A stretch of DNA of 64,000 nt from Albibacterium sp035514885 (GCF_035514885.1 NZ_DATJCH010000012.1:496001-560000); one strand, 5' to 3'; shown: positions 43,450-52,985, counted from the stretch's first letter. Notes: generated from the letters alone by a model not told the origin. Numbers and translations: made by a program.

Positions 43450-43791
43450 TTAATACTCATCATCATCCATATCCAATCCCAAGGCCATTCTATGAACTCC
43501 TTGTAGCTCTGCAAATGCATGCATATTCTTTGTCTCTTTGGCTATATTCATCCCCTTTTCATAAATTGCAATAGCCTCTTCCTTTCTATCTAACAATTCT
43601 AATAGTTTCCCCATATGATAATAGGTTCCAATATAGTCGGGGTTATTTAAAACCAGGTCCTGATAATACTTTAAAGCCAGGTCATATTGCTTCAATTTTA
43701 CATTCTCTGTAGCAATTGCATATCTTATAAATGGATCGGTTGAACCACCGTTTAAAAAGTTCATTAATTGTTCTAAACGTTCTTTGCTCAT
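43450..43791 (-). CDS. Small tetratricopeptide-repeat protein
   Basis: 113 residues with about two TPR units (VKLKQYDLALKYYQDLVLNNPD and IGTYYHMGKLLELLDRKEEAIAIYEKG), then a helical tail ending in an acidic DMDDDEY. It is probably a cytoplasmic adaptor; partner unknown. It ends exactly where dnaB ends, and its start is next to the etfB promoter. Confidence 0.82.
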   Translation of the reverse strand: MSKERLEQLMNFLNGGSTDPFIRYAIATENVKLKQYDLALKYYQDLVLNNPDYIGTYYHMGKLLELLDRKEEAIAIYEKGMNIAKETKNMHAFAELQGVHRMALGLDMDDDEY

Positions 43792-43822
43792 TGTTCAGTC
43801 GTAGTTTTTTTTGTTAGATTTG
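43791..43822 (+). promoter_or_regulatory. Candidate Bacteroidota promoter of etfB
   Basis: TTG at 43791-43793, a 21-nt spacer, TAGATTTG at 43815-43822 (TAnnTTTG). Transcription would start near 43829, about 23 nt before the etfB ATG at 43852. Confidence 0.55.
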
Positions 43823-43851
43823 TAAAAAAAGGAATTTTAAAAAATAACTAA

Positions 43852-44589
43852 ATGAAAATATTAGTATGTATTAGCAGTGTTCCTGATACAACCACAAAAA
43901 TAACCTTTACAAACGATAATACCGAAATGAATTCGGCAGGTGTTCAATTTATTGTAAATCCTTACGATGAAATAGCTTTAGCTAGAGCTATTGAACTAAG
44001 TGAAGGTGGAAAAGGAACAGTAACTGTGATAAATGTTGGGGAGTCTGAGACAGAACCGACTATTAGAAAGGCCCTGGCTACAGGCGCAGATGATGCAGTA
44101 CGCATTAATGCGAAACCTAGAGATGCTTGGTTTGTAGCCAATCAAATTGCAAATTACGCCAAAGAAAATAACTTTGATTTAATATTAACAGGAAGAGAGT
44201 CAATCGACTATAATGGAACACAGGTTGCAGGTTTTGTTGGCGAACTAATGAATATACCTTCTGTATCCATCGCTAAGAAAATCGAACTTCAAGATCAAGT
44301 TGCTTTGGTTGACCGTGAGGTTGAAGGCGGAAAAGAAGTGCTAAGTATTTCTCTGCCATGTATAGTTGGTGTAGCCGAAGGTGTTGCAGAATCGCGCATT
44401 CCAAATATGCGGGGCATTATGTCTGCAAGAACTAAACCTTTACAGGTTCTTGAGGCTCTGGATGTAGCTGAACTTTCAAGTATCGTTAAATTTGAAACCC
44501 CACAGCCCAGAGGTGAAGTAACGTTAATAGCAGCTAATGAAACTGAAAAGTTGGTAGAGTTGTTGCACAGTAAATCACATGTTATATAG
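43852..44589 (+). CDS. etfB: Electron transfer flavoprotein, beta subunit
   Basis: 245 residues. Typical EtfB features: MKILVCISSVPDTTTKI start, NPYDEIALARAIEL, the AMP-binding loop DLILTGRESIDYNGTQVAGFVGEL, and the VDREVEGGKEVLSI recognition helix region. With EtfA it takes electrons from acyl-CoA dehydrogenases to the respiratory chain. etfA follows 37 nt downstream. Confidence 0.96.
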   Translation: MKILVCISSVPDTTTKITFTNDNTEMNSAGVQFIVNPYDEIALARAIELSEGGKGTVTVINVGESETEPTIRKALATGADDAVRINAKPRDAWFVANQIANYAKENNFDLILTGRESIDYNGTQVAGFVGELMNIPSVSIAKKIELQDQVALVDREVEGGKEVLSISLPCIVGVAEGVAESRIPNMRGIMSARTKPLQVLEALDVAELSSIVKFETPQPRGEVTLIAANETEKLVELLHSKSHVI

Positions 44590-44626
44590 GCTTTATTAAG
44601 CATATATACGTAAATCAAAGAAGAAA

Positions 44627-45598
44627 ATGTCTGTATTAGTATATGTAGAAAATACCGCTGGTGAATTTAAAAAATCTGTATTTGAAGTGGTTTCTTATGC
44701 CAAAGCAATTGCAGGTTTATTAAATACTGAATTAACTGCTATCTCTATTGGATCTGTTGATCCATCCAATCTGAATCTTTTGGGTCAATATGGTGCCTCA
44801 AAAATATTAAACGTTAGCTCTGAACAGTTAAAATCATTTATTAGTCACTCTTACGCATCCGTTATTGCTTCTGCAGCAAAGGATGAAAACTCTTCCGTTG
44901 TTATTCTTTCAAACTCTTTCAGTGGTAAAGGCCTGGCTCCTCGTGTTGCAGCTAAATTAGAGGCTGCCTTTGCACCGGGCGCAATAGCTCTTCCTGAAAT
45001 AAGTGGCAACAATCTCATTGTTAAGAGAGTCGCCTTTTCAAGTAAAGCATTCGCTTTTACTGAATTAAAAGCAAGCAATAAGGTGATATCACTTACGCCA
45101 AATTCATTTGAACTGCAAGAGGATAAGGTTCAACCAGTGATTGTTGATTTTAATCCAGAATTAACTACGGATTTAAATACCATTATCAAAGATATTGTAC
45201 GAACAACAGATAAAGTGCCTCTTGCCGATGCTGAGATTGTCGTATCAGGTGGCCGAGGCCTAAAAGGCCCTGAAAACTGGGGGTTGATAGAAGAGCTTGC
45301 CGACGTATTAGGAGCCGCTACAGCCTGTTCTAAACCAGTTTCTGATTCAGGCTGGAGGCCACATGAAGAGCATGTTGGTCAAACAGGTATATCTGTGCAG
45401 CCAAATTTGTATATTGCAATTGGTATATCTGGTGCCATTCAACACCTTGCGGGTGTTAGTGCATCGAAGACTATTGTTGTTATAAATAAAGATCCTGAAG
45501 CTCCTTTCTTTAAAGTGGCTGACTATGGAATTGTGGGTGATGCATTTGAGGTTATTCCTCAATTGATTGCGGCAATAAAATCGTATAAGGCGGGATAA
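44627..45598 (+). CDS. etfA: Electron transfer flavoprotein, alpha subunit
   Basis: 323 residues. N-terminal ETF domain and C-terminal FAD domain with VVSGGRGLKGPENWGLIEELADVLGAA-like motif, then GQTGISVQP and the FAD-binding IAIGISGAIQHLAGV. It forms the FAD-carrying half of the ETF with the upstream etfB product. A terminator follows. Confidence 0.96.
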   Translation: MSVLVYVENTAGEFKKSVFEVVSYAKAIAGLLNTELTAISIGSVDPSNLNLLGQYGASKILNVSSEQLKSFISHSYASVIASAAKDENSSVVILSNSFSGKGLAPRVAAKLEAAFAPGAIALPEISGNNLIVKRVAFSSKAFAFTELKASNKVISLTPNSFELQEDKVQPVIVDFNPELTTDLNTIIKDIVRTTDKVPLADAEIVVSGGRGLKGPENWGLIEELADVLGAATACSKPVSDSGWRPHEEHVGQTGISVQPNLYIAIGISGAIQHLAGVSASKTIVVINKDPEAPFFKVADYGIVGDAFEVIPQLIAAIKSYKAG

Positions 45599-45611
45599 TA
45601 TTATAAAGGAG

Positions 45612-45661
45612 TCTTCGGTAAATATGCTTTAATATAAATAATATTTATCGAAGATTTTTTT
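45612..45661 (+). terminator. Terminator after etfA
   Basis: TCTTCGGTAAATAT / ATATTTATCGAAGA, 14-bp stem with one G:T wobble, a 15-nt loop and a T run after the stem. Confidence 0.85.
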
Positions 45662-45675
45662 ATTGTAAAGATTAT

Positions 45676-46281
45676 ATGGATAAAATCAAATTAGAGATTA
45701 TTGGCTTATCGTATAGCCAAACCCAATCAGGTGCATATGCATTAGTTTTGGGAGAAGTGAATGGACGCAGAAGATTACCGATTATTATCGGCGGGTTTGA
45801 GGCTCAAGCTATTGCGATTGAGATTGAGAAAATGACGCCTAGCAGACCGCTAACCCATGATTTATTTAAATCATTTGCGGATACTTTTGATATTACAATC
45901 GATGAAGTATTAATATATAATCTTGTTGATGGCATTTTCTTTGCCAAGCTAATTTGTAATGATGATGGTAGAATAGTGGAGATCGATGCGCGTACATCAG
46001 ATGCCATTGCCATCGCCGTTCGGTTTAATTGTCCTATCTACACATACGAATTTATTTTATCATCTGCAGGCATTATAATTGAAGGAAATGACTTTGCCTT
46101 TCTTGAAAATATGGATTCAGACCCAAAGGACCTTGGATCCAAAGATAAAGAGAGCCCTATTTCTTTTTCTACACTTTCCGATGAGGAATTAAAGGAAAAA
46201 CTTAATAAAGCATTGGAAGATGAAGCCTATGAAAAGGCTGCTAAAATTCGTGATGAGATCTCGAGAAGAAAGTCTTCCTGA
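45676..46281 (+). CDS. Bifunctional nuclease domain protein (DUF151) with C-terminal UVR motif
   Basis: 201 residues. Residues about 1-135 match the bifunctional nuclease (BFN/DUF151) domain (VLGEVNGRRRLPIIIGGFEAQAIAIE; DARTSDAIAIAVRFNCPIY). The last about 35 residues form a UvrB/UvrC-type helix pair (EELKEKLNKALEDEAYEKAAKIRDEI), a protein-interaction motif. The BFN domain has reported DNase/RNase activity in plants and mycobacteria; the role in Bacteroidota is unknown. It follows etfA after its terminator. Confidence 0.88.
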   Translation: MDKIKLEIIGLSYSQTQSGAYALVLGEVNGRRRLPIIIGGFEAQAIAIEIEKMTPSRPLTHDLFKSFADTFDITIDEVLIYNLVDGIFFAKLICNDDGRIVEIDARTSDAIAIAVRFNCPIYTYEFILSSAGIIIEGNDFAFLENMDSDPKDLGSKDKESPISFSTLSDEELKEKLNKALEDEAYEKAAKIRDEISRRKSS

Positions 46282-46313
46282 CTTGTAGCTGACGATGCCT
46301 CGTGTTTTTTTCG

Positions 46314-46321
46314 TATTTTTG
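46314..46321 (+). promoter_or_regulatory. Candidate -7 element for the Nfu gene
   Basis: TATTTTTG matches TAnnTTTG and lies 23 nt before the ATG at 46344. The matching -33 TTG at the right spacing is not evident, so the site is weak. Confidence 0.35.
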
Positions 46322-46343
46322 CATCTGATTCTATTTATAAATT

Positions 46344-46898
46344 ATGGCTAATATTAAAGTATATACCGAAGAAACTCCCAATCCTGCTACTCGCAAATTC
46401 TTAGTAAATAAATTATTAATGAATGGTAGCTTGGATTTCCCTACTCAGGAGTCTGCACAAGTATCACCCTTTGCTAGTGAATTATATAAATTCAACTTTG
46501 TTGATGGTGTTTTCTTTGCTAGTAATTTTGTAACCGTTACAAAATCGGCTGATAGCGCTTGGGAAGATATTGAAGAAATTGTTAAAGAGTTTGTAAAAGG
46601 AGCAGTAGAGTCTGACCTAAAGGTTCAGGAGGTCGTTACCGATACGAATGTGAGCTTTGAGGGCACAGAGACTGAAATTAAAATTCAACAAATTCTTCAT
46701 GATTATGTTAGACCTGCCGTTGAGCAAGATGGTGGTGCTATTCATTTCTTAAATTATAACGAAGGTACTGTTACTGTTGAACTACGTGGTTCATGCAGCG
46801 GCTGCCCTTCCTCTCTTATTACCTTGAAAGCAGGTATTGAAGGTTTATTGAAAAGAATGGTTCCTGAAGTTCAGGAAGTAGTTGCCGACTCGCTTTAA
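46344..46898 (+). CDS. Nfu-type iron-sulfur cluster carrier protein
   Basis: 184 residues: an Nfu N-terminal domain (residues about 5-90, YTEETPNPATRKFLVNK) and a NifU C-terminal domain (about 108-184) with the cluster-binding CSGC motif in RGSCSGCPSSLITLKAGIE. It carries [4Fe-4S] clusters to target proteins. The N-terminal domain makes it like mitochondrial NFU1 rather than short NfuA. Confidence 0.92.
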   Translation: MANIKVYTEETPNPATRKFLVNKLLMNGSLDFPTQESAQVSPFASELYKFNFVDGVFFASNFVTVTKSADSAWEDIEEIVKEFVKGAVESDLKVQEVVTDTNVSFEGTETEIKIQQILHDYVRPAVEQDGGAIHFLNYNEGTVTVELRGSCSGCPSSLITLKAGIEGLLKRMVPEVQEVVADSL

Positions 46899-46900
46899 TC

Positions 46901-46926
46901 AAGCTCTCTATTTAATCAGAGCTTTT
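46901..46926. terminator. Short hairpin between nfu and lgt
   Basis: AAGCTCT / AGAGCTT, 7-bp stem with a 10-nt loop, followed by a short T run; in the convergent gap between the two genes. Confidence 0.6.
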
Positions 46927-46931
46927 ACTTA

Positions 46932-48110
46932 TTAATTATACTCCGGAGCCGTTGTCTCCGGATTTTTTTTAGCGTAACTTATACTCCAGAATATACCAGC
47001 TATACCTGCCAGAACCATGATTACTGAAATCATTTCTGCCTGAGTAAAGCTTAATCCAAAAGCATGATATTTTGAATTCACACGGATAAGCTCAATTGTA
47101 AAACGCTCCAATCCGCTAAAGATCAGGTAGATGGCAAACAGCATGCCTGCATACCTGATTTTCTTTCTTAAGAACCAAAGAATACCGAATAAGGCTAAGC
47201 ACGCAACAAATTCGTATAAAGATGTTGGGTATACTCCTGTAGGTAATATATGGCAAAATCTACCTGTACATCCATCGATAGTAATACCAGCATCAATTAC
47301 ATTATGAGGAAATCTAAAAGACCATGCCCAGTCAGGAAGCCATGATAACAGGCTAGGTTTAGCGCTGGTGTTTTCAATTCCCCAGTCACCATCACCTGCC
47401 ATATGACAACCCATCCTTCCTACTCCATACGCTAACATCATTCCGAGTGCTCCAACATCCAGCATATGGGCAGGTTTAATACCATGCTTATTTGTAACGT
47501 ATAAAACTGCTGCACCACCACATATCAATCCACCGTAAAAAGTTAAACCACTAAATGAGAATATGCCTTCTATAGGATTAGCCATAAATTCATCCCAGTA
47601 TTCCAGATTATGAAAAATCTTTGCTCCTAATAATCCAAAAACCGCTGCCCAAACCAAGGCATTCCCCATCAGCTCATAAGGATGAACAGTCTCCGTAACC
47701 TTTTTAGGTTTAACAAGTTGAGTTTTTTTCTTATCTTTCCATATCCAGTAAACAAATAAAGCGCCTAATACAAGCCCTCCTACTATATTTCCATCGCTAG
47801 AGAGTATGAAACCTTGTGGATCTTGAACGAGTTTTTGATAATTAAAAATCGCGTGGACAATCTTAAAGCCTAATAAAAATCCTAAGATACCATTCAATAC
47901 TAGTTCAGTATTAGTAGCAGGCTCTCCCTCAATGCGTGTTCGTTGAAATGGCTTTATCAAACCTTCCTTTTCTTTCCGTTTAAGCTCTTTTACAAACATA
48001 CTATATCCACAGGCAAATGCAATTGCAACGAACAAACCGAAAGTCTGAATAGGCAGAGGAACAAAGATTCCTGTAAGGTATTCTATGAGGTGTGATAGGG
48101 TTGGAAACAT
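46932..48110 (-). CDS. lgt: Prolipoprotein diacylglyceryl transferase, long Bacteroidota form
   Basis: 392 residues, about 100 longer than the E. coli enzyme (291). Multiple membrane helices. The Lgt signature appears as GVGRMGCHMAGDGDWG (about 230-245), the form seen in Bacteroidota, and RVNSKYHAFGLSFTQAEMIS near the C-terminus. The extra length is mainly an insert of two hydrophobic segments and a charged loop (about 65-140). It adds diacylglycerol to the lipobox Cys of lipoproteins such as the two encoded in this window. Confidence 0.9.
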   Translation of the reverse strand: MFPTLSHLIEYLTGIFVPLPIQTFGLFVAIAFACGYSMFVKELKRKEKEGLIKPFQRTRIEGEPATNTELVLNGILGFLLGFKIVHAIFNYQKLVQDPQGFILSSDGNIVGGLVLGALFVYWIWKDKKKTQLVKPKKVTETVHPYELMGNALVWAAVFGLLGAKIFHNLEYWDEFMANPIEGIFSFSGLTFYGGLICGGAAVLYVTNKHGIKPAHMLDVGALGMMLAYGVGRMGCHMAGDGDWGIENTSAKPSLLSWLPDWAWSFRFPHNVIDAGITIDGCTGRFCHILPTGVYPTSLYEFVACLALFGILWFLRKKIRYAGMLFAIYLIFSGLERFTIELIRVNSKYHAFGLSFTQAEMISVIMVLAGIAGIFWSISYAKKNPETTAPEYN

Positions 48111-48219
48111 AAGGATAAAGATATAGTTTTTAATGTTAAGCAGAAAAGAGTAAAGATGATTTAACGCATTTTAAAAACATTTTTATAATGATTCTGTTAA
48201 TATTTTTAATCAATCAAAC

Positions 48220-48438
48220 ATGCTTATGAAAACTTTTGGAATTATTCTTACTATTTTGGGTATTGTCATGCTCATATGGACTGGCTTTAGCTATACCAAA
48301 CAAGAAAAGGTGGTAGATATTGGCCCGTTGGAAGTGAATGCTGATAAAGAAAAACAAGTTAATTGGCCATCTTATACCGGTGGTATTTTACTTGTAGCAG
48401 GAGTAGTCCTGATATTAACCGATAAAAAGAGAGCTTAA
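48220..48438 (+). CDS. Small two-helix membrane protein (DUF3185-like)
   Basis: 72 residues (70 if the second ATG at 48226 is used): helix 1 FGIILTILGIVMLIWTGFSY, a charged loop with QEKVVDIGPLEVNADKEKQV, helix 2 GGILLVAGVVLILTDKK. The VDIGPLEVNADKEK loop is characteristic of small proteins often seen near stress or envelope genes. Function unknown. Confidence 0.78.
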   Translation: MLMKTFGIILTILGIVMLIWTGFSYTKQEKVVDIGPLEVNADKEKQVNWPSYTGGILLVAGVVLILTDKKRA

Positions 48439-48443
48439 TCCAT

Positions 48444-48480
48444 AAAACAGCCCCGTTGATATTCAACGGGGCTGTTTTTA
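48444..48480. terminator. Bidirectional terminator between the small membrane gene and gltA
   Basis: AAAACAGCCCCGTTGA / TCAACGGGGCTGTTTT, 16-bp perfect stem, 3-nt loop, with an A run before and a T run after. It serves both convergent genes; gltA ends at 48481, immediately next to it. Confidence 0.95.
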
Positions 48481-49767
48481 TTATCGTTTTGCTAAATCAA
48501 CATATTTTCTTTCTGGTTCACCCACATATATCTGACGTGGACGGCCGATTGGTTCTTTGTTATTACGCATTTCACGCCATTGAGCAATCCATCCCGGAAG
48601 TCGGCCTAATGCAAATAAAACAGTAAACATATCTGTTGGAAAGCCTAAGGCTCTGTAGATAATTCCTGAATAGAAATCAACATTTGGATAAAGCTTTCTC
48701 TCTATAAAGTAAGAGTCATTAAGTGCTGCTTCTTCAAGTTTCTTGGCAATTTCAAGAACCGGATCGTTAATCCCTAATTTATCCAATACTTCATCACATG
48801 CTTTTTTGATAATTTTTGCCCGTGGATCGAAATTTTTATACACCCGGTGGCCAAAACCCATTAAGCGGAAAGAATCGTTTTTATCTTTAGCTTTTGCTAT
48901 CCACTTATCGCAATCTCCCCCATCTTCCCTAATTTTTTCAAGCATTTCAATAACAGCCTGATTAGCTCCTCCATGAAGCGGGCCCCATAAAGCAGATATT
49001 CCCGCAGAAATAGATGCAAACAAGTTTGCCTGTGATGATCCTACAATGCGAACTGTAGAGGTTGAGCAATTCTGCTCATGGTCTGCATGAAGAATCAATA
49101 AGGTATTCATGGCAGAGACCATTACCGGATCAATTTCAGTACTTTCAGTTCTTTGACCAAAGACCATGTTTAAAAAGTTGGTTACGTAATCCAGGTCATT
49201 AGAAGGATAGATTAGCGGATGGCCTAACGATTTTTTATAAATCCAGGAAACAATGGTCGGCATTTTTGCTAATAGTTGAATAACTGTTAGGTTTTCCTCC
49301 TCTTCTGTGGCATTTGCATTCAAAGATTCTGGATAAAAAGCAGATAGTGCCCCTACTAAAGCAGACAATAGACCCATTGGATGCGACTTTGATGGAAAAC
49401 CATCAAAGAACTTTTTCATGTCTTCATGAATCAGTGTATGCCTTCTAACTGTCATTCGGAAAGTTTCCAACTCGTCTCCGGTTGGCAGTGTCCCGTAAAT
49501 CAGTAGATAAGCAACTTCGACAAAAGTTGATTTCGAAGCTAATTCTTCAATAGCATATCCACGATAACGAAGAATACCCTTTTCACCGTCTAGAAATGTA
49601 ATGGCGCTTTTGGTAGCACCTGTGTTTTTAAATCCAGGATCAAGAGTGATATAGCCTGCTTCATCACGGAGTTTTGAAATATCAATCCCTTTCTCATTCT
49701 CTGTTCCGGTAACTACAGGTAATTCTAAGTTATTTTCCCCAATTTTTAAAGAAATAGTTTCAGACAT
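48481..49767 (-). CDS. gltA: Citrate synthase
   Basis: 428 residues, hexameric type II-like form of Gram-negatives. Motifs: LHADHEQNCSTSTVR (His), GPLHGGANQAV (His of GxLHGGA), MGFGHRVYKNFDPRA and DFYSGIIYRALGFP (Asp). It condenses acetyl-CoA with oxaloacetate at the head of the TCA cycle. Single gene with its own bidirectional terminator. Confidence 0.97.
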   Translation of the reverse strand: MSETISLKIGENNLELPVVTGTENEKGIDISKLRDEAGYITLDPGFKNTGATKSAITFLDGEKGILRYRGYAIEELASKSTFVEVAYLLIYGTLPTGDELETFRMTVRRHTLIHEDMKKFFDGFPSKSHPMGLLSALVGALSAFYPESLNANATEEEENLTVIQLLAKMPTIVSWIYKKSLGHPLIYPSNDLDYVTNFLNMVFGQRTESTEIDPVMVSAMNTLLILHADHEQNCSTSTVRIVGSSQANLFASISAGISALWGPLHGGANQAVIEMLEKIREDGGDCDKWIAKAKDKNDSFRLMGFGHRVYKNFDPRAKIIKKACDEVLDKLGINDPVLEIAKKLEEAALNDSYFIERKLYPNVDFYSGIIYRALGFPTDMFTVLFALGRLPGWIAQWREMRNNKEPIGRPRQIYVGEPERKYVDLAKR

Positions 49768-50024
49768 ATTTAAATTCGGTTTTATACAAAAGTAATTAAT
49801 TAGGTTAAAATTTATTATGCACGCATAAAATATAAATTCTAATCTGCTATAAATATTATATTGATGTTAAGATATTACTTACCAACGAATATTGTGGTCA
49901 GAACGTCTAAAAGTAGCAAAATTTAAATAAAAGACACCAATTATATTTAATTTTTATTCAGAAATTACAACTGAATTACCAAATTAACTCGTTTTATATT
50001 TTGTAGCCTTATATAAAATAAAGA

Positions 50025-52256
50025 TTATTTAAATTTTTCCTTTAAAGCAGCCAACTTTGCCTGCATATCCAGCTGACTATCATTATTTGAACGTTTTTTA
50101 ATTTTCAAAGGCTTCTTTTTTCGAATGGGTGCCGGTTCATTTCTCATGGATAAAGCAATTCTTTTACGAGCGATATCTACGCTTGTAACCCGCACCTCTA
50201 CTTGCTGATTTACCTTTAAGACCTCGTTCGGATCTTTTACATATCGATTGGAAAGTTGGCTCAGGTGTACCAATCCATCTTGATGGACGCCGATGTCTAC
50301 AAAAGCACCGAAATTCGTAATATTCGTAACCAATCCCGGTAAAACCATTCCTTCCTTCAAATCATCGATACCGTTTACTCCTTCTGCGAAAACAAAAGCT
50401 TCAAATTGATCCCGCGGGTCTCTCCCTGGCTTTGCCAACTCCGAAAAAATATCATTCAATGTCGGTAAACCTACTGTATCATTCACATAGTCTTGAAGTT
50501 TGATACTCTTTCTGAGCTTATCATCCTTTAATAGGTCAGAAACCGTGCTTTTAGAATCTTTTGCTATTTTTTCAACCAATGAATAGCGTTCAGGATGCAC
50601 TGCACTGGCATCCAAGGGGTTTTCTGCATCCGTAATTCTAAGAAAGCCGGCAGCCTGTTCAAAAGCCTTTCCACCCAATCGAGGAACCTTTTTTAAATCC
50701 TCACGTGATTTGAAAGGGCCATTGTCATTTCTGTATGAAATGATGTTATTGGCTAAAGCAGGCCCTAAGCCTGAAACATAAGCTAGGATTTGCCTGGAAG
50801 CTGTGTTTAGTGAAACCCCCACGGCATTTACGCAGCTACTGACCGTTTCATCCAACGAAGTTTGTAATTTACTTTGATCAACATCGTGTTGATATTGACC
50901 CACACCTATTGATTTAGGATCTATTTTAACCAACTCAGCTAAAGGATCCATCAATCTTCTGCCAATTGATATAGCTCCTCTAACGGTGATGTCATAGTCA
51001 GGAAATTCCTCTCGAGCAACAGGAGATGCCGAATAAATTGAAGCTCCATTTTCATTAACCATCACTACAATGATTGAAGATGGAACAATACTCCGAATAA
51101 ATGTTTCCGTTTCCCTGCCTGCAGTCCCATTACCAATAGCAATAGCCTGAATTGAAAATTTACCAATCAAATCGGTAACAATCTTTTCTGCCTCTTTTAA
51201 TTTCCCTTGCCCTGTATGGGGGTATATAACACTATTATCAAGGAGTTTACCTTGTTCATCTAAACAAACAATTTTACAACCGGTACGAAAACCCGGATCT
51301 ATCGCCATTAATCTTTTCTGACCTAGCGGAGCAGCCAGCAGCAATTGACGTGCGTTTTCAGTAAATACGCGTATGGCTTCATCATCGGCTTTCTGACGTG
51401 TTAATACTCGTATCTCTGTTTCAATAGAAGGTTTAATTAGTCGCTTGTAGCTATCTTGTGTGGCAAGTGCTATTTGTTTAGAGCTAACGTTATTTCCTTT
51501 CTTAAACTCTTTATTTAGTATGTCAATTGCATCCTCTTCATTAACAATTAATTCTAATTTTAATAAACCTTCTTTTTCACCACGGCGCATAGCCAGCAAT
51601 CGATGCGAAGCAACGGTCTTAACCGCTTCCTTCCAGTCGAAATAGTCTTTATATTTTTGAGCGCTTTCTTCTTTTTCAGAAATTAACGTGGATTTGAATT
51701 CTCCTTTTTCATAAAAAAGCTCCCGAACCTTGGAGCGAATTGATGCATTTTCAGAAAAAAGCTCTGCCAAAATATCTCGTGCACCTTGCAAGGCATCTTC
51801 AGCAGACGCAACTTCTTTTTCTGCATCAATAAATTGGCTTGCAATCTGTACAACATCACCTTCTTCCTGTAGAAGAAGCACATCTGCCAATGGCTGCAAT
51901 CCCTTCTCTCTTGCTACACTTGCCTTAGTTTTCCTTTTTGGCTTATAAGGTAGGTAAATGTCCTCCAATACACTAAGCGTTTCCGCTTCATTAAGCATCT
52001 TTATTAACTCAGGAGTCAGTTTCTGTTGTTCTTCAATAGATTTAAAGATGGCTTCCCTCCTTTTTTCAAGCTCCTGTAATTGCTTTAATAAATCTCGGAT
52101 ACTTGTTATTTGAACCTCATCGAGACCATTGGTCATTTCCTTTCGGTAACGTGCAATAAAAGGGATGGTTGCTCCTTCTTCAAGTAAAGAAATAGTGCTT
52201 TTTACTTGATTACCTGCCAAAGCAAGCTCTTGAGAAATTTTAGATTCGTAATTCAT
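50025..52256 (-). CDS. tex: Tex-family RNA-binding transcription accessory protein
   Basis: 743 residues. N-terminal HTH region (ISQELALAGNQVKSTISLLEEGATIPFIARYRKEMT), a YqgF/RuvX-like nuclease fold (LMAIDPGFRTGCKIVCLD), helix-hairpin-helix units (GPALANNIISYRNDNGPFKSREDLKKVPRLG) and a C-terminal S1 domain (about 645-715, VTNITNFGAFVDIGVHQDGLVHLSQLS). Tex proteins bind nucleic acid and affect transcription; the mechanism is not settled. Confidence 0.96.
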   Translation of the reverse strand: MNYESKISQELALAGNQVKSTISLLEEGATIPFIARYRKEMTNGLDEVQITSIRDLLKQLQELEKRREAIFKSIEEQQKLTPELIKMLNEAETLSVLEDIYLPYKPKRKTKASVAREKGLQPLADVLLLQEEGDVVQIASQFIDAEKEVASAEDALQGARDILAELFSENASIRSKVRELFYEKGEFKSTLISEKEESAQKYKDYFDWKEAVKTVASHRLLAMRRGEKEGLLKLELIVNEEDAIDILNKEFKKGNNVSSKQIALATQDSYKRLIKPSIETEIRVLTRQKADDEAIRVFTENARQLLLAAPLGQKRLMAIDPGFRTGCKIVCLDEQGKLLDNSVIYPHTGQGKLKEAEKIVTDLIGKFSIQAIAIGNGTAGRETETFIRSIVPSSIIVVMVNENGASIYSASPVAREEFPDYDITVRGAISIGRRLMDPLAELVKIDPKSIGVGQYQHDVDQSKLQTSLDETVSSCVNAVGVSLNTASRQILAYVSGLGPALANNIISYRNDNGPFKSREDLKKVPRLGGKAFEQAAGFLRITDAENPLDASAVHPERYSLVEKIAKDSKSTVSDLLKDDKLRKSIKLQDYVNDTVGLPTLNDIFSELAKPGRDPRDQFEAFVFAEGVNGIDDLKEGMVLPGLVTNITNFGAFVDIGVHQDGLVHLSQLSNRYVKDPNEVLKVNQQVEVRVTSVDIARKRIALSMRNEPAPIRKKKPLKIKKRSNNDSQLDMQAKLAALKEKFK

Positions 52257-52349
52257 AAATTAAAAAAAGGGAATGAAGTCTTAATTTAGTCGAATAGAAA
52301 AGCCGAAAATAAATTCCGGCTCATCAGTATGTATAAAAGGATTTAATGC

Positions 52350-52844
52350 TTAATCATTTTTAGAATTCAGATCCTCTGACTTAAGAGGTTCTGCGTTATT
52401 AGTTGATTCCGGAACTTCAACTGCCGGACTTGTTGTTGCTTCGTCAGCATGAACACTGTAATCGTAATTTGGTTGGTAATGCCCATCGTATTGCGGATCA
52501 TAGTTAGGATCCATTGTTGGATCATCTGCATTTGCTGCTTCTTCTGAAGAAGGTCGAACATCTTCAGTAACATCTGTCGCATTGCTGCTGGCAGGAACTG
52601 ATGAGTTTTCTTCTATGGCCTTCGGTGCGGAAGTCTTTTTAACATCTTTTTCAAAATCGTTAATTTGGTCGTTAATGTCGCGTTTAATGGTTTCAGAAGC
52701 ATCTTTAAACTCCCTTATACCTTTACCCAGACCACGCGCTAACTCAGGAAGTTTTTTGCCACCAAAGAGGAACAACGCAATCACGAAAATGAAAATCATT
52801 TCCTGCCCGCCAATGTTTAAAAATAAAAGAATTGAACTGTACAT
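52350..52844 (-). CDS. tatA: Twin-arginine translocase subunit TatA with long acidic tail
   Basis: 164 residues. The TatA/E core is at the N-terminus: a membrane helix (about 11-28, GGQEMIFIFVIALFLFGG), the KKLPELARGLGKGIREFKDA hinge and amphipathic helix. TatA normally ends by about 60-110 residues; here an extra acidic, Ser/Thr/Asn-rich tail of about 95 residues follows, with a Tyr/Pro/Asp repeat zone (NYDP, QYDG, HYQP, NYDY). It builds the pore for folded protein export. No tatC is adjacent. Confidence 0.92.
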   Translation of the reverse strand: MYSSILLFLNIGGQEMIFIFVIALFLFGGKKLPELARGLGKGIREFKDASETIKRDINDQINDFEKDVKKTSAPKAIEENSSVPASSNATDVTEDVRPSSEEAANADDPTMDPNYDPQYDGHYQPNYDYSVHADEATTSPAVEVPESTNNAEPLKSEDLNSKND

Positions 52845-52985
52845 ATTTTCTTGTGTTGGTTATTGATTGTTCAAAGTTATTATTTTTTAGTAATAATGAT
52901 GAAAATATATAGGATTAATGATCGGGTTTGTAAGGGTATAAATAACCAATTTTACTTGTTGATTCCAAAGGGAATAAGATATACG

